A stretch of 64,000 nucleotides of DNA from Bacillus oleivorans (GCF_900207585.1 NZ_OAOP01000001.1:1-64000), one strand, 5' to 3'; positions 23,415-32,902 are shown, counted from the stretch's first letter. Numbers and translations: made by a program. Notes: a model not told the origin generated them from the sequence alone.

Positions 23415-24113
23415 TTATTGCTCCAAATGATTTCGCAAAGCTGAAATTTTGTTAGTTAAACTGCTAATCACTACTGATATTCTGTTTCCGTTATCTAAGT
23501 TCACATTAACTTCAATCATATTTTTGGCAGATGTAAAAGCCTCAACACTTTCAATAACTGCACCGTTATTTAAATTCTTTGCCTCAACAAAGTCAGCTAC
23601 CATTGTTTCTGCCTCTTCATTAGTTAAAGGTTGATCAGCTTCCTGGTCAGTTGATTTGTGACTCGACATACTTAGTACTTCTCCAGTTTCAGCATCGATG
23701 AATGCAGAGCTAAAATCGATAGCATTATCAGTTGTAGGGTCTATTTGTTTCTTTTTCCATGACACAGTCCAAAGTGATTTACCCGGATAAGATTGTTCAT
23801 TCTTAGATTCATCATAATATTCTGTTTGCTGTAAATACTCATCATCATTGATTTCTGCCTCAAAAACATCCTTAAGAGCAGCCTTAGCGATTTGGATAGC
23901 TTGTTCCTCACTTACTGGAGTTGAATTATTAGTATCAACGGTTTCAAAAGATTTTCCTTTTGACTGATTTATCTCTGTATTCTCGGCCATAAGTACGTTC
24001 TTTTTAACGATATCATCTTGAAAAGCTAAAACCGTGCCACCTACACTTCCTCCAATAAGGAGTAACACTACTGCAGCACCCATGATTCCTTTTTTAATCT
24101 TTAATTGTTTCAC
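23415..24113 (-). CDS. Membrane-anchored PepSY-domain protein
   Basis: A 232-residue protein with an N-terminal signal or anchor helix (GIMGAAVVLLLIGGSVGGTVL) and an extracytoplasmic part with two PepSY-like segments (PVSEEQAIQIAKAAL and PLTNEEAETMVADFV). PepSY domains often inhibit proteases or sense the cell envelope. The start codon is GTG at 24113 after AGGAGG. It lies just downstream of a response regulator and sensor kinase on the same strand, so it is probably part of, or the target of, that system. Confidence 0.75.
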   Translation of the reverse strand: MKQLKIKKGIMGAAVVLLLIGGSVGGTVLAFQDDIVKKNVLMAENTEINQSKGKSFETVDTNNSTPVSEEQAIQIAKAALKDVFEAEINDDEYLQQTEYYDESKNEQSYPGKSLWTVSWKKKQIDPTTDNAIDFSSAFIDAETGEVLSMSSHKSTDQEADQPLTNEEAETMVADFVEAKNLNNGAVIESVEAFTSAKNMIEVNVNLDNGNRISVVISSLTNKISALRNHLEQ

Positions 24114-24169
24114 GATTCATTACCCTCCTAAAATTATTTGGTTGGATTTGGCCATCTCCATTTTTGATT

Positions 24170-25639
24170 CTATCTGCAGGATGTCTTATAAGTATCGAAT
24201 ACTTGTAAAGAAGTTGTAATTTCTCTAGGGAGGTCTATTTCAAATACTGTACCTTTACCAACTTCGCTGCTAACTTTAATTTCACCATGATGAAGCTTGA
24301 TAATTTCTGAACAAATGGTTAGTCCTATTCCAGCCCCTCCATTTGCACGAGTTCTTGCTTTATCTACCACAAAAAATGGTTCAAAAATTCTTTCCATATC
24401 CTTTTCTACCATACCAATTCCATTATCTTCTATCTTTATCACGATCTGATCACACTGTTTTTTCAGAGTTAAATAAATGATACCCTCTTCGTTAGAGGCT
24501 TTTATAGCATTATCAAGCAAATTTGTTAGCAGTACTGTAAACAAATCCGTATCAACACAAGCATTGCATTCATCTAAATGAAGCTTGAGGGATATTTTCT
24601 TACTGCTGAGACTTGGCCGAAGAATTTCTGCGGCATCTTTACATAAAAGGGAAAGATTCTCCTGTTTCATATAAAAATCTTGCTTTTTTAACAGGATTAA
24701 ATCCATTAGTTTGAAGGAAAGAGCCTCAAGCCGTTTACCCTCGTTATAAATATAATCAAGAGAGTCATAATAAATTTTTTCATTATATTTGGTTGACCTT
24801 AAAAAATCAGCATACCCAATAATAGAGGTTAATGGAGTTTTTATTTCATGCGTAAATGACTCTATAAAGTTCTGTTTAAGCTCTGCATTTTTTTCTAATT
24901 CTTTTATCTTTTCTTCCACCGCCGCTGCCATTAGATTAAAGTTTTCAGCGAGTATCCCGACTTCATCTTTAGCGTTAATATTAACTCTCTCGGAAAAATC
25001 GCCGCCAGTAATCGTTTGAGTTGACCTTGTGAGACTGCTTATAGGTTGAATGAAATAACGTGTCAACGCATACAACGCAGCAGCCAGTAATAGGGCTATG
25101 ATTAAATTGACCCTGAAAAATAAATGGTATTGATCAATGCGATCACTATATACACTGGAAATATCACGAATATAAGTAAATTTGAAGGTTTGATCCTTCA
25201 ATTCCAGCCCATTTGTTACGAATAACAAGCTTTTGTCTCTTATATCACGTATTATATAATTTCTAGTATCCGAAATAGGAACATCTAATTCAACGCGTTC
25301 TGCATCATGTTGAAAATTAAAATTGGAATATATAGGATGATTATTTTCATCTAAAACCTCAATATAGACTCCTTTTTTATCAAAATATTGGGTGTTTTCC
25401 TGGAATGTCATTTTTAAAAAAGCTTTCAGAAAGTCTTGGGAAAATTGAAAAACATCACTTGCATATTTACTATTTGCCTGCAAACTAGTATGCAAAATCA
25501 TTTGTTCTGTAAGTCCTCGTTCTATTTCTTTGGTTAAATTCTGATTAAAAGTATATTGAATCATAAGGGGGATGCTTATATTAAAAACCAATTCAAATAA
25601 GATAAAGGTACATATAAATATTTTTTGCCATAATTTCAA
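24170..25639 (-). CDS. Sensor histidine kinase (HAMP-HisKA-HATPase)
   Basis: A 489-residue membrane kinase: a TM helix at about 7-27, an extracytoplasmic sensor of about 145 residues, a second TM at about 178-197, HAMP, a HisKA domain with the phospho-accepting histidine in ESFTHEIKTPLTSIIGY, and an HATPase_c domain with DNAIKASN and GAGIGLTIC. The start is TTG at 25639, overlapping the stop of the regulator gene (TTGA), so translation is coupled. The cognate signal is unknown. Lagging-strand orientation. Confidence 0.88.
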   Translation of the reverse strand: MKLWQKIFICTFILFELVFNISIPLMIQYTFNQNLTKEIERGLTEQMILHTSLQANSKYASDVFQFSQDFLKAFLKMTFQENTQYFDKKGVYIEVLDENNHPIYSNFNFQHDAERVELDVPISDTRNYIIRDIRDKSLLFVTNGLELKDQTFKFTYIRDISSVYSDRIDQYHLFFRVNLIIALLLAAALYALTRYFIQPISSLTRSTQTITGGDFSERVNINAKDEVGILAENFNLMAAAVEEKIKELEKNAELKQNFIESFTHEIKTPLTSIIGYADFLRSTKYNEKIYYDSLDYIYNEGKRLEALSFKLMDLILLKKQDFYMKQENLSLLCKDAAEILRPSLSSKKISLKLHLDECNACVDTDLFTVLLTNLLDNAIKASNEEGIIYLTLKKQCDQIVIKIEDNGIGMVEKDMERIFEPFFVVDKARTRANGGAGIGLTICSEIIKLHHGEIKVSSEVGKGTVFEIDLPREITTSLQVFDTYKTSCR

Positions 25640-26298
25640 TGTTTGCTCTCCAATCTATAGCCAAATTTGTAAACCGTAATAATTTTTTCGGTCCAATTTA
25701 GCTTTTTCCTTAGCTTTTGAATATGGATATCTACCGTTCTTGTTTCTCCTAAATAGTCATAGCCCCAGACAAGTTCTAAAATTTTTTCACGTGTGAGCGC
25801 CTTGTTTCTATTCCGGACTAGCAATAATAGAAGCTCATACTCTTTCAGTGTCAAATCAATAATTTGTCCATTCTTCCTTACAATCCGTTCCTCTTCATTT
25901 ATTTCCAAGTCCTCAAATTTTTTCGAATCTTGATGGTTGCTGTAACGCCTTAATACCACTTCTATGCGTGCAAGCAGCTCCATTGCTTCAAAAGGTTTGA
26001 CTATATAATCTTCTGCGCCTATTTTTAGGCCTTTTACTTTATCGGGCAGGTCATTTTTTGCAGTGATAAAAATTACAGGGATAGTATTAAACGTCCGAAT
26101 TTTTTCGATAAGTTCAAATCCATCCATATCAGGCAGCATTACATCAAGCAGGATTAAGTCAAAAAAATGATTTTTTAGTATTGTAAGGGCTTCATTGCTG
26201 CTATACACTTGTGTGCTTTTGTATCCCGCAACATTTAAATTTAAATAAATTAAATTCGATATGGCTTGATCATCTTCAACAATTAATATATTTTTCAT
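25636..26298 (-). CDS. OmpR/PhoB-family response regulator
   Basis: A 220-residue regulator. The receiver domain has the acidic pair in IVEDDQ and the phospho-acceptor Asp in LLDVMLPDMDG. The winged-helix DNA-binding domain is seen as [33 protein letters not shown]. The start at 26298 (MKNILIVEDD) follows GAGGAG by 7 nt; the ORF extension to 26313 is rejected. Partner of the kinase at 24170-25639. Confidence 0.9.
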   Translation of the reverse strand: MKNILIVEDDQAISNLIYLNLNVAGYKSTQVYSSNEALTILKNHFFDLILLDVMLPDMDGFELIEKIRTFNTIPVIFITAKNDLPDKVKGLKIGAEDYIVKPFEAMELLARIEVVLRRYSNHQDSKKFEDLEINEEERIVRKNGQIIDLTLKEYELLLLLVRNRNKALTREKILELVWGYDYLGETRTVDIHIQKLRKKLNWTEKIITVYKFGYRLESKH

Positions 26299-26712
26299 CT
26301 GTTTTCTCCTCAAAATATAAAACTACTAATTTTAGTGTAACAATAGATATTTAATATATATCACCAAGTTGTAAAATAGTTGTAAATTTCCGATTGTCTA
26401 ACACTATATTTCATTTTTATTTCAACGAATCCGTATTTTTATTAGACATTACCCAACAGTGTTTATTTGAAGGAAATGAGATCGTGAACGGGGATTAGGC
26501 TTCTGGGTTTCTGCCTCAAGCTAAAAATTATCTAACCTGGCGGAAAGAAAGCGAAGAAAGAGTCCTTAAGAAGCGTGGTAAAGGACCAGGAAAATAAAGG
26601 GAGAGACTGTATGTAAAAAACAACAATATGGGGAAAAGCGGGTAATCCATTTAATATATCGCGTAGAATATATTATTGGTAATGAATCATTAGAAAAAAG
26701 ACCGTGTGGTAT
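26299..26712. other. Non-coding stretch with possible gene debris
   Basis: Upstream region of the two-component system followed by sequence without an intact gene. One plus-strand frame near 26612-26725 reads CKKQQYGEKRVIHLIYRVEY and continues without a start or ribosome binding site into the IS end, which suggests a broken gene. I do not recognise it. Confidence 0.4.
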
Positions 26713-26750
26713 AAAATGTACCCTATGTAAAGGACATTTTGAAAAAAAGA

Positions 26751-27530
26751 CTAGGCTGCGCTAAATAGATGATCTCTGTATTGAACAGGGGTCATCTTTT
26801 TTAGGTTCCATTGATATCTGTCTTTGTTGTAATAATTAATGTAATCGTTAATTTCTCGTTTTAACTTTTCTAGTGTTTCGCATGATTTTATTTGGGCTTC
26901 ATCTTTAAAGTGGCCAAAGAATGATTCCTGTGGTTCATTGTCCCAACAGTTACCTCTCCTTGACATGGACTGTCCTAGTTTATAATCTTTTACTATTTTT
27001 TGATAGGTAGGACTTGTGTAATGAAACCCTTGGTCAGAGTGTATAAATGCTCCATCTGCTGCTTTTTTAAAGTTTCTATTTTTCATTAATTTTTTTAGGG
27101 TATCTATTGCTAGGTCGAGCGAAATTTGTTCTAAAACATGAAAGGCTAATATTTCATTTGTAGAACCATCTTTTATTGTAGATAGGTATGCTTTTTTTCC
27201 TTTTCCATAATACAAGTATGTAATGTTAGTATCCTGATTCGCTTTAAATTATAGACAAATTAAATTTACCCGCCAAAGTCATCTTGATTTGCCGAGCTCC
27301 TTTTTTTCTATTTTTATATTTAAAGGCTTTTAACACATTCTCCTTTAAAATCAGATCTCTCGCTTCTGTCTGCTTGCGTTTTTCTACGGATTCTAAAGAA
27401 AAATAATTGTAGTATCCTGAACGTGAAACCCCTAACTGCACATAAGAAACTGATCATATTGTTAAGTTTATACTTCTCAATTAGTGAATGAATCAAGAGG
27501 AACTTTAATTCAGTACCACCTCTTAGTTGT
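26751..27530 (-). pseudogene. IS3-family transposase orfB, multiply broken
   Basis: The reading frame is interrupted. The N-terminal part (QLGVSRSGYYNYF, with MTLAGKFNLSII before a stop) is out of frame with the start region near 27445. Several tens of residues appear deleted near 27240. The catalytic core resumes as TNITYLYYGKGKKAYLS. The first DDE aspartate, normally TDITY, reads TNITY. The later DDE residues survive in FIHSDQGFHYT and NEPQESFFGHFKDE. Inactive by several lesions. Confidence 0.88.
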
Positions 27531-27942
27531 TTCTTCTCAGCCCCCTTTCTATCATGTCTAACTTTTTTAATAGTTCGTTTTCCGCTCTTAAAAGTTGAAT
27601 TTGAGCTTCTAACCTTGCATTTTTCTCCTCTAACGTGAGTTCCTTTTTTCGAGGTCTGCCTGGGAGATTGGAACGTGAATCCTTCAACTCTAATACACCA
27701 GCCCTCTTATATACAGTGCGCTACCTATTAGCTACTTTCTTAACTCGGTCGGGTCCAATTACATCAATATTAAAACCATTTTCCTCGAATATTGCACGTG
27801 GAAGCTTTCCTTTCTTACTTTCAGAAATAAATAACCTCTTGAACTCTTCTGTATAGGTGATTGCCTTATTACTAACAGCTTTTACATTAGGATTTATATT
27901 TAGTTCGTTTACTTCTTTTTCAGTAAAGTATTTATTAGTCAT
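27523..27942 (-). pseudogene. IS3-family orfA with an in-frame stop
   Basis: An ATG at 27942 after GGGAG opens a 140-codon frame encoding a helix-turn-helix region and a leucine-zipper-like tail (EEKNARLEAQIQLLRAENELLKK). Codon 74 is TAG (27723-27721) in VANR-stop-RTVYKR; the frame continues on both sides, so this is a simple nonsense mutation. Confidence 0.85.
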
Positions 27943-27988
27943 TGTATATCTCCCTGATTATTTATCTTTAAATAAAGTATACAAAAAA

Positions 27989-28037
27989 GTACCCTATGAA
28001 GTAGTCCTTTTTTCAAAGTGTCTACTTCATAGGGTAC
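27989..28037. repeat. Long perfect hairpin at the IS right end
   Basis: GTACCCTATGAAGTAG (27989-28004) is exactly complementary to CTACTTCATAGGGTAC (28022-28037), with a 17-nt loop. It lies just upstream of orfA. Hairpins here can block read-through transcription from outside the IS or hide the transposase ribosome binding site. Confidence 0.8.
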
Positions 28038-28068
28038 ATTTTAGTATTCGCGAGGTCTTCTTATAAAT

Positions 28069-28692
28069 TCAAATAGAATTTTCCCGATCCACATTTAATT
28101 GCAAATATTCTTCGATCTGAATTTTTCGGTTCAGGTGAGTTCCAGCTTCATATATTCCATCTGCCATGGTTTTAGCCATTTTTACAACTAGATTCAACCG
28201 GGTATTTTGTAATACGAAAAACTCCATGAATCCACTTACATTGACGATACCGGTCATATGGGCATCACCAACCTGCGGGAGATCTTTATTGACACCTGCA
28301 CCTGGCTTTACAGGACCTTCTCCAAGAATAATATGCCCAACACTTTTTATCCGTCCTAAACAAGCATCAATTCCGATAATAAAAGGATTCTCATGTTTTT
28401 CCTCAATCATTTGAAGTTTATCGACCAGATTTACAGCATGAATAGGGTCATCCAATGTTCCGTATATCGAAAAAGGCAAAGTTCCTTTTTCTGACAGTAA
28501 CGTTCCGACAAAGGGACCGAGGGAATCACCTGTTGATCGGTCAGTACCAATACATACAAAAACAATCGGTTGAACTGTAGCAGGGAGTAATTGCTGAATA
28601 TGAGAAGCCACTGCTTGAACTGCATGCTCATCATCATAAGGAATTCTTACAGTTCCGCCAGAACGTTCAAAAAAATAGGGCTTAAATTTCAT
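28069..28692 (-). CDS. yyaC: Spore protease-like protein YyaC
   Basis: A 207-residue protein of the YyaC family, which is related in fold to the germination protease GPR. Family features are FVCIGTDRSTGDSLGP, IIGIDACLGR and VGDAHMTGIVNVSGFME. The start at 28692 (MKFKPYF) follows GGAGAAGG; the longer ORF to 28761 runs through the promoter. It reads toward the origin, as in B. subtilis, where expression is in the forespore. Confidence 0.9.
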   Translation of the reverse strand: MKFKPYFFERSGGTVRIPYDDEHAVQAVASHIQQLLPATVQPIVFVCIGTDRSTGDSLGPFVGTLLSEKGTLPFSIYGTLDDPIHAVNLVDKLQMIEEKHENPFIIGIDACLGRIKSVGHIILGEGPVKPGAGVNKDLPQVGDAHMTGIVNVSGFMEFFVLQNTRLNLVVKMAKTMADGIYEAGTHLNRKIQIEEYLQLNVDRENSI

Positions 28693-28720
28693 AGGTCCTT
28701 CTCCTTCTGAATGGTAGTAA

Positions 28721-28751
28721 CAGTATACGGAGAAATCACCAAATGTATACA
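28721..28751 (-). promoter_or_regulatory. Possible forespore (SigF/SigG) promoter of yyaC
   Basis: The minus strand has TGTATA (28751-28746), about 16 nt, then CGTATACTG (28729-28721), about 30 nt before the yyaC start. This resembles the forespore sigma consensus (TGNATA and CATACTA-like). Inference from sequence only. Confidence 0.4.
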
Positions 28752-28878
28752 TAAACGCCAATAGTTTGTCTATTTATCTCAAGAAATAATCCATATATCT
28801 CTTTAAAAACGATATGTATCTTGCTAAAATAGGGATACTTGTTTTATATGGTACTAGCTTCTATAAAGAGGTGAAAAC

Positions 28879-29742
28879 GTGATATACATAGAAACATTCT
28901 TTCAGTCTATCCAAGAAATATTATTAAGTGAAGACACTTGGATTCAAATCGGAAAAATTATTTTGATTCTGGTTTTGGCAGGAATATTTGTTAAAATAGC
29001 AAAATCAAGTGTCAATAAGATTTTTCTCGTGCGTTCAAAGGCACCGCTGCGGATTTCGGAACGAAGAGAAGCAACATTGATGAAGCTCATGCAAAACGTC
29101 ATCACATACATTGTGTATTTTGTAGCGATTTTGATGATTTTAGATATGTATATTGATATCAGGACGATTATTGCAGGAGCTGGGATTGTCGGACTTGCGG
29201 TAGGCTTTGGTGCTCAAAGCTTAGTAAAAGATATTATCTCCGGATTTTTTATTATTTTTGAGGATCAGTTCTCAGTCGGTGATTATGTTCGAATTAATCA
29301 GGCAGAAGGTACAGTCGAAGAAATTGGGTTACGGATTACCAAGATTAAAAGCTGGACAGGTGAACTTCACATTTTTCCGAACGGCTCCATCTTAGAAGTT
29401 ACTAATTTTTCGATTCATAATAGTTTAGCGATTGTGGATATCAGTATTGCTTACGAAGGTGATATCCAGAAAGCTGAAAAGGTGATTAATGAATTCCTTG
29501 AGACACTTCCGGATCAATACCCTGATTTGGTAAAAACGCCTGAATTATTGGGTGTTCAAATGTTAGGAGCTTCTGAAGTGGTCTTACGTGTGGCAGCTGA
29601 AACAAAACCAATGAAGCATACCCCGATTGCCAGGGCACTTCGCAAAGAGCTAAAAACTTGTTTAGATGCACATGGTATTGAAATACCGTTTCCACGTATG
29701 GTGATGTATACACGGAATGAAAAGCAAAATGAAGTCATATAA
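28879..29742 (+). CDS. Small-conductance mechanosensitive channel, MscS family
   Basis: A 287-residue membrane channel that opens on hypo-osmotic shock. Three N-terminal membrane helices lead into the pore-lining segment AGAGIVGLAVGFGAQSLVKDIISG, the MscS hallmark, followed by the beta domain (VGDYVRINQAEGTVEEIGLR) and an alpha-beta C-terminus. The start is GTG at 28879 after AGAGGTG. It is divergent from yyaC and 17 nt upstream of a DUF951 gene. Confidence 0.93.
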   Translation: MIYIETFFQSIQEILLSEDTWIQIGKIILILVLAGIFVKIAKSSVNKIFLVRSKAPLRISERREATLMKLMQNVITYIVYFVAILMILDMYIDIRTIIAGAGIVGLAVGFGAQSLVKDIISGFFIIFEDQFSVGDYVRINQAEGTVEEIGLRITKIKSWTGELHIFPNGSILEVTNFSIHNSLAIVDISIAYEGDIQKAEKVINEFLETLPDQYPDLVKTPELLGVQMLGASEVVLRVAAETKPMKHTPIARALRKELKTCLDAHGIEIPFPRMVMYTRNEKQNEVI

Positions 29743-29759
29743 GAAGGAAGTGAATCATT

Positions 29760-29963
29760 TTGGAAATAAAAGATTTTGACTTAAATGATGTTGTCGAAAT
29801 GAAAAAGTCACATCCGTGCGGTACGAATCGGTGGAAAATCATTAGAGTCGGGATGGATTTCCGAATAAAATGCGAAGGCTGCGGACACAGTGTCCTCATG
29901 CCGCGCAGAGAATTCGTGAAAAAAGTAAAGAAGATTTTAGAGAAACATGAAAAAGAAGCATAG
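29760..29963 (+). CDS. yyzM: DUF951 zinc-ribbon-like protein
   Basis: A 67-residue protein with the DUF951 pattern: DVVEMKKSHPCGTNRWKI and CEGCGHSVLMPR, giving Cys and His residues likely to bind a metal. The start is TTG at 29760 after AAGGAAGTG. It forms an operon with mscS. Function unknown; the B. subtilis counterpart is YyzM. Confidence 0.85.
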   Translation: MEIKDFDLNDVVEMKKSHPCGTNRWKIIRVGMDFRIKCEGCGHSVLMPRREFVKKVKKILEKHEKEA

Positions 29964-29982
29964 AAAGAGATGCTTCTTTTTT
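29955..29982 (+). terminator. Intrinsic terminator overlapping the DUF951 stop
   Basis: GAAGCAT pairs with ATGCTTC over an 8-nt loop and is followed by six T. The stem includes the last codons of the gene. Confidence 0.88.
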
Positions 29983-30018
29983 GCTATTCTTTCAATTTGA
30001 AAAAAAGGAAGGTTTATC

Positions 30019-30270
30019 ATGTATATCAAATTTCCGAAGGAACAAAAGGATCAGATTATTGCTGAAATTCAAGGTTTTTTCCTTGAGGAAAAAGGGGAAG
30101 AAATAGGTTTGATTGCGGCTGAAAACATATTTGATTTTTTTATGGAACGGCTTGGTCCTATCCTCTATAATCAAGGGGTTAAAGATGCCAAAAAATTGGT
30201 TACACAATTGCTTCTTAACATAGAAGAAGATATTGCTTCATTAGAGAGACCTATACAGCGAAAACTTTAA
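30019..30270 (+). CDS. DUF2164 family protein
   Basis: An 83-residue acidic cytoplasmic protein. The phrases IQGFFLEEKGEEIGLIAAENI and YNQGVKDAKKLV fit the DUF2164 family, of unknown function. AAGGAAGG precedes the ATG. Between the DUF951 gene and ychF; a single short cistron. Confidence 0.75.
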   Translation: MYIKFPKEQKDQIIAEIQGFFLEEKGEEIGLIAAENIFDFFMERLGPILYNQGVKDAKKLVTQLLLNIEEDIASLERPIQRKL

Positions 30271-30401
30271 GCCGCTAATCCGGAAGCTGGCACATCATCA
30301 CTTGTCTTTTCTTCTATTAGTCTCTATAATTGGGAAGGGTTTAAACGTTATAAATCAGATTGCAAATGATCATAGATATTATGAATTGAGGAGTGACGAG
30401 G

Positions 30402-31502
30402 ATGGCCTTGACTGCCGGTATCGTTGGCTTACCGAATGTGGGTAAGTCTACATTATTTAATGCCATAACACAAGCTGGTGCAGAATCAGCGAACTATCCA
30501 TTCTGTACGATTGATCCCAACGTTGGAATTGTAGAGGTTCCTGATGAACGTCTTGAAAAGCTTACAGAATTAATTGTTCCAAAGAAAACTGTTCCTACAA
30601 CTTTTGAGTTTACAGATATCGCTGGAATTGTAAAAGGAGCGAGTAAGGGAGAAGGCTTAGGGAATAAGTTCCTTTCACATATTCGTCAAGTGGATGCTAT
30701 TTGTCATGTGGTTCGTTGCTTTGCAGACGATAACATTACCCATGTATCAGGAAAAGTCGACCCGATTTCAGATATTGAAACAATCAATTTGGAATTAATT
30801 TTAGCTGATTTAGAATCAGTTGATAAACGAATTGAACGTGTTGGGAAAATGGCAAAACAAAAGGATAAAGATGCACTCGCTGAACACGAAATCCTTTTGA
30901 AACTAAAAGAAGCTTTTGAAAGCGAAAAGCCTGCTAGAACAGTCGAGTTTACAGAAGAGCAAATGAAGATTGTCAAAGGCTTACACCTTCTTACCATTAA
31001 ACCAGTCCTTTATGTGGCCAATGTGGGCGAGGACGATGTGGCGGATCCTTCTTCGAATGAATATGTTCAGAAAGTAAAGGAGTTTGCCAAAGAGGATAAT
31101 GCCGAAGTGATTGTAGTTTGCGCAAAAATTGAAGCAGAAATAGCCGAGCTTGAAGGAGAAGAGAAGAAAATGTTTCTTGCTGAGCTTGGTATTGAACAAT
31201 CTGGTTTAGATCAGCTTATCAAGGCTGCATACAGCTTACTTGGATTAGCTACGTACTTTACTGCTGGTGTTCAGGAAGTAAGAGCCTGGACTTTCAGAAA
31301 AGGAATGAAAGCACCACAATGTGCTGGTATTATCCACACTGATTTCGAAAGAGGCTTTATTAGAGCAGAAACTGTTTCTTATGATGATTTAATGGCTGCA
31401 GGCTCAATGAATGCAGCAAAAGAAGCGGGTAAGGTTCGGCTTGAAGGTAAAGATTATGAAGTAAAAGACGGCGACATCATCCATTTCCGTTTTAATGTGT
31501 AA
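30402..31502 (+). CDS. ychF: Redox-regulated ATPase/GTPase YchF
   Basis: A 366-residue Obg-family P-loop ATPase that binds ribosomes. P-loop GLPNVGKST, switch motif DIAGIVKGASKGEG, and a C-terminal TGS domain (GKDYEVKDGDIIHFRFNV). The start at 30402 (MALTAGIVG) follows GAGGAG and gives the same length as B. subtilis YyaF; the GTG at 30393 is rejected. Confidence 0.96.
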   Translation: MALTAGIVGLPNVGKSTLFNAITQAGAESANYPFCTIDPNVGIVEVPDERLEKLTELIVPKKTVPTTFEFTDIAGIVKGASKGEGLGNKFLSHIRQVDAICHVVRCFADDNITHVSGKVDPISDIETINLELILADLESVDKRIERVGKMAKQKDKDALAEHEILLKLKEAFESEKPARTVEFTEEQMKIVKGLHLLTIKPVLYVANVGEDDVADPSSNEYVQKVKEFAKEDNAEVIVVCAKIEAEIAELEGEEKKMFLAELGIEQSGLDQLIKAAYSLLGLATYFTAGVQEVRAWTFRKGMKAPQCAGIIHTDFERGFIRAETVSYDDLMAAGSMNAAKEAGKVRLEGKDYEVKDGDIIHFRFNV

Positions 31503-31512
31503 TAGTTTATTC

Positions 31513-31555
31513 AACAGATAAGAAGGGAACAGATATCTTTTCTTATCTGTTTTTT
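31513..31555 (+). terminator. Intrinsic terminator after ychF
   Basis: AACAGATAAGA pairs with TCTTATCTGTT across a 17-nt loop, followed by a T-run. Confidence 0.85.
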
Positions 31556-31613
31556 ATATTTAATTAAAGTTGGATACAGTATAAGGATTACGCTTGCAAT
31601 ATTCACAGTTTTG

Positions 31614-31642
31614 TTGCTTTTCCTATATGAACGTGATATAAT
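31614..31642 (+). promoter_or_regulatory. SigA promoter for rpsF-ssb-rpsR
   Basis: TTGCTT (31614-31619), a 17-nt spacer and TATAAT (31637-31642) preceded by TGA, 82 nt before the rpsF start. Confidence 0.8.
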
Positions 31643-31675
31643 TTCAACTTGTGAGTAATGAATGCATTGCTCCTT

Positions 31676-31697
31676 GCTCTTTTGTTAGAAAGAGCCG
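31676..31697 (+). promoter_or_regulatory. rpsF leader hairpin, possible S6:S18 autoregulatory site
   Basis: GCTCTTT pairs with AAAGAGC over a 6-nt loop and is directly followed by CG, so that CCG sits at the stem base. Many bacterial rpsF leaders carry an RNA motif with a CCG bulge that binds the S6:S18 complex and represses the operon. Position and CCG fit; pairing of the full motif was not modelled. Confidence 0.4.
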
Positions 31698-31723
31698 TTA
31701 GACCAAAAGGAGGTGACTGTGAG

Positions 31724-32011
31724 ATGAGAAAGTACGAAATTATGTACATCATCCGCCCAAACATTGAAGATGAAGGTAAAAAAGCTGTCGTTGAGCGTTT
31801 CAACACTATTTTAACTGATAATGGTGCTGAAGTTCTTGAAGCAAAAGAATGGGGTAAACGTCGTTTAGCTTATGAAATTAACGACTACCGTGATGGTTAC
31901 TACCAACTTCTAAAAGTTAATGCTGGTACAGAAGCTGTTAACGAATTCGATCGTTTAGCTCGTATCAACGATGACATCCTTCGTCATATCGTAATTAAAG
32001 AAGAAGAATAA
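31724..32011 (+). CDS. rpsF: 30S ribosomal protein S6
   Basis: A 95-residue S6, starting [14 protein letters not shown] after AAGGAGGTGA. First gene of the rpsF-ssb-rpsR operon. S6 pairs with S18 on the 30S platform. The longer ORF to 31658 reads through the leader hairpin and is rejected. Confidence 0.97.
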   Translation: MRKYEIMYIIRPNIEDEGKKAVVERFNTILTDNGAEVLEAKEWGKRRLAYEINDYRDGYYQLLKVNAGTEAVNEFDRLARINDDILRHIVIKEEE

Positions 32012-32028
32012 TAAAAAGATTTTAAAAA

Positions 32029-32044
32029 TGTTTCACGTGAAACA
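32029..32044. promoter_or_regulatory. parS site 3 (rpsF-ssb intergenic)
   Basis: A perfect TGTTTCACGTGAAACA between rpsF and ssb. Flanking AAAA and TTTT extend the palindrome. Confidence 0.96.
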
Positions 32045-32070
32045 TTTTTAAAGGTAGAGGAGTTGTTCTG

Positions 32071-32574
32071 ATGTTGAACCGTGTCATCCTCGTTGGCAGG
32101 CTTACAAAAGATCCAGATCTTCGTTACACGCCAAGTGGTGTTCCTGTAGCGACTTTTACTCTTGCAGTGAATCGTACATTTACGAATCAACAGGGGGAAA
32201 GAGAAGCTGACTTTATTAATATTGTTGTTTGGAGAAAGCCAGCAGAAAACGTAGCTAACTTTTTGAAAAAGGGAAGCTTAGCTGGTGTAGATGGTCGAAT
32301 CCAAACAAGAAACTATGATGGCCAAGATGGTCGGAAAGTGTATGTTACTGAAGTTGTAGCAGAAAGTGTTCAATTTCTTGAACCAAGAAATGCATCACAA
32401 GATCGCGTCGGAAGCGGAATCTCTGGTGGTCCAAGAGACAAAGACTTCGGGTACAATCAGAATCAACCACAACGTAATTATCAGGATAATAACCAATTTT
32501 CACGTTTGGATGACGATCCGTTTGCTGACAATGGCGAACCGATTGACATTTCAGATGATGATTTACCATTCTAA
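32071..32574 (+). CDS. ssb: Single-stranded DNA-binding protein
   Basis: A 167-residue OB-fold SSB, starting [21 protein letters not shown] disordered Gln/Asn-rich linker leads to the acidic interaction tip DISDDDLPF, which docks repair and replication partners. AGAGGAG precedes the ATG. Corresponds to SsbA. Confidence 0.97.
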   Translation: MLNRVILVGRLTKDPDLRYTPSGVPVATFTLAVNRTFTNQQGEREADFINIVVWRKPAENVANFLKKGSLAGVDGRIQTRNYDGQDGRKVYVTEVVAESVQFLEPRNASQDRVGSGISGGPRDKDFGYNQNQPQRNYQDNNQFSRLDDDPFADNGEPIDISDDDLPF

Positions 32575-32619
32575 TAACAACGTTAAAATACATTTCATTA
32601 CGAATGTAAGGGAGGGTAA

Positions 32620-32859
<240 letters not shown>

Positions 32860-32870
32860 GGTTGAATTTA

Positions 32871-32902
32871 AAGCAGCTAGGTCTTTCCTGGCTGCTTTTT
32901 TA
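32871..32902 (+). terminator. Intrinsic terminator after rpsR
   Basis: AAGCAGCTAG pairs with CTGGCTGCTT (one G-T pair) over a short loop, followed by a T-run. Confidence 0.88.

Larger units (their letters stand above)
26713..28042 (-). mobile_element. Decayed IS3-family (IS150-like) insertion sequence
   Basis: The element is bounded by inverted repeats AAAATGTACCCTATG (26713-26727) and CATAGGGTACATTTT (28028-28042), about 1.33 kb apart. It contains an IS3-type orfA/orfB pair on the minus strand. Both are broken (see the pseudogenes), so it cannot move on its own. No convincing target-site duplication is visible. It sits between the two-component system and yyaC. Confidence 0.88.
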
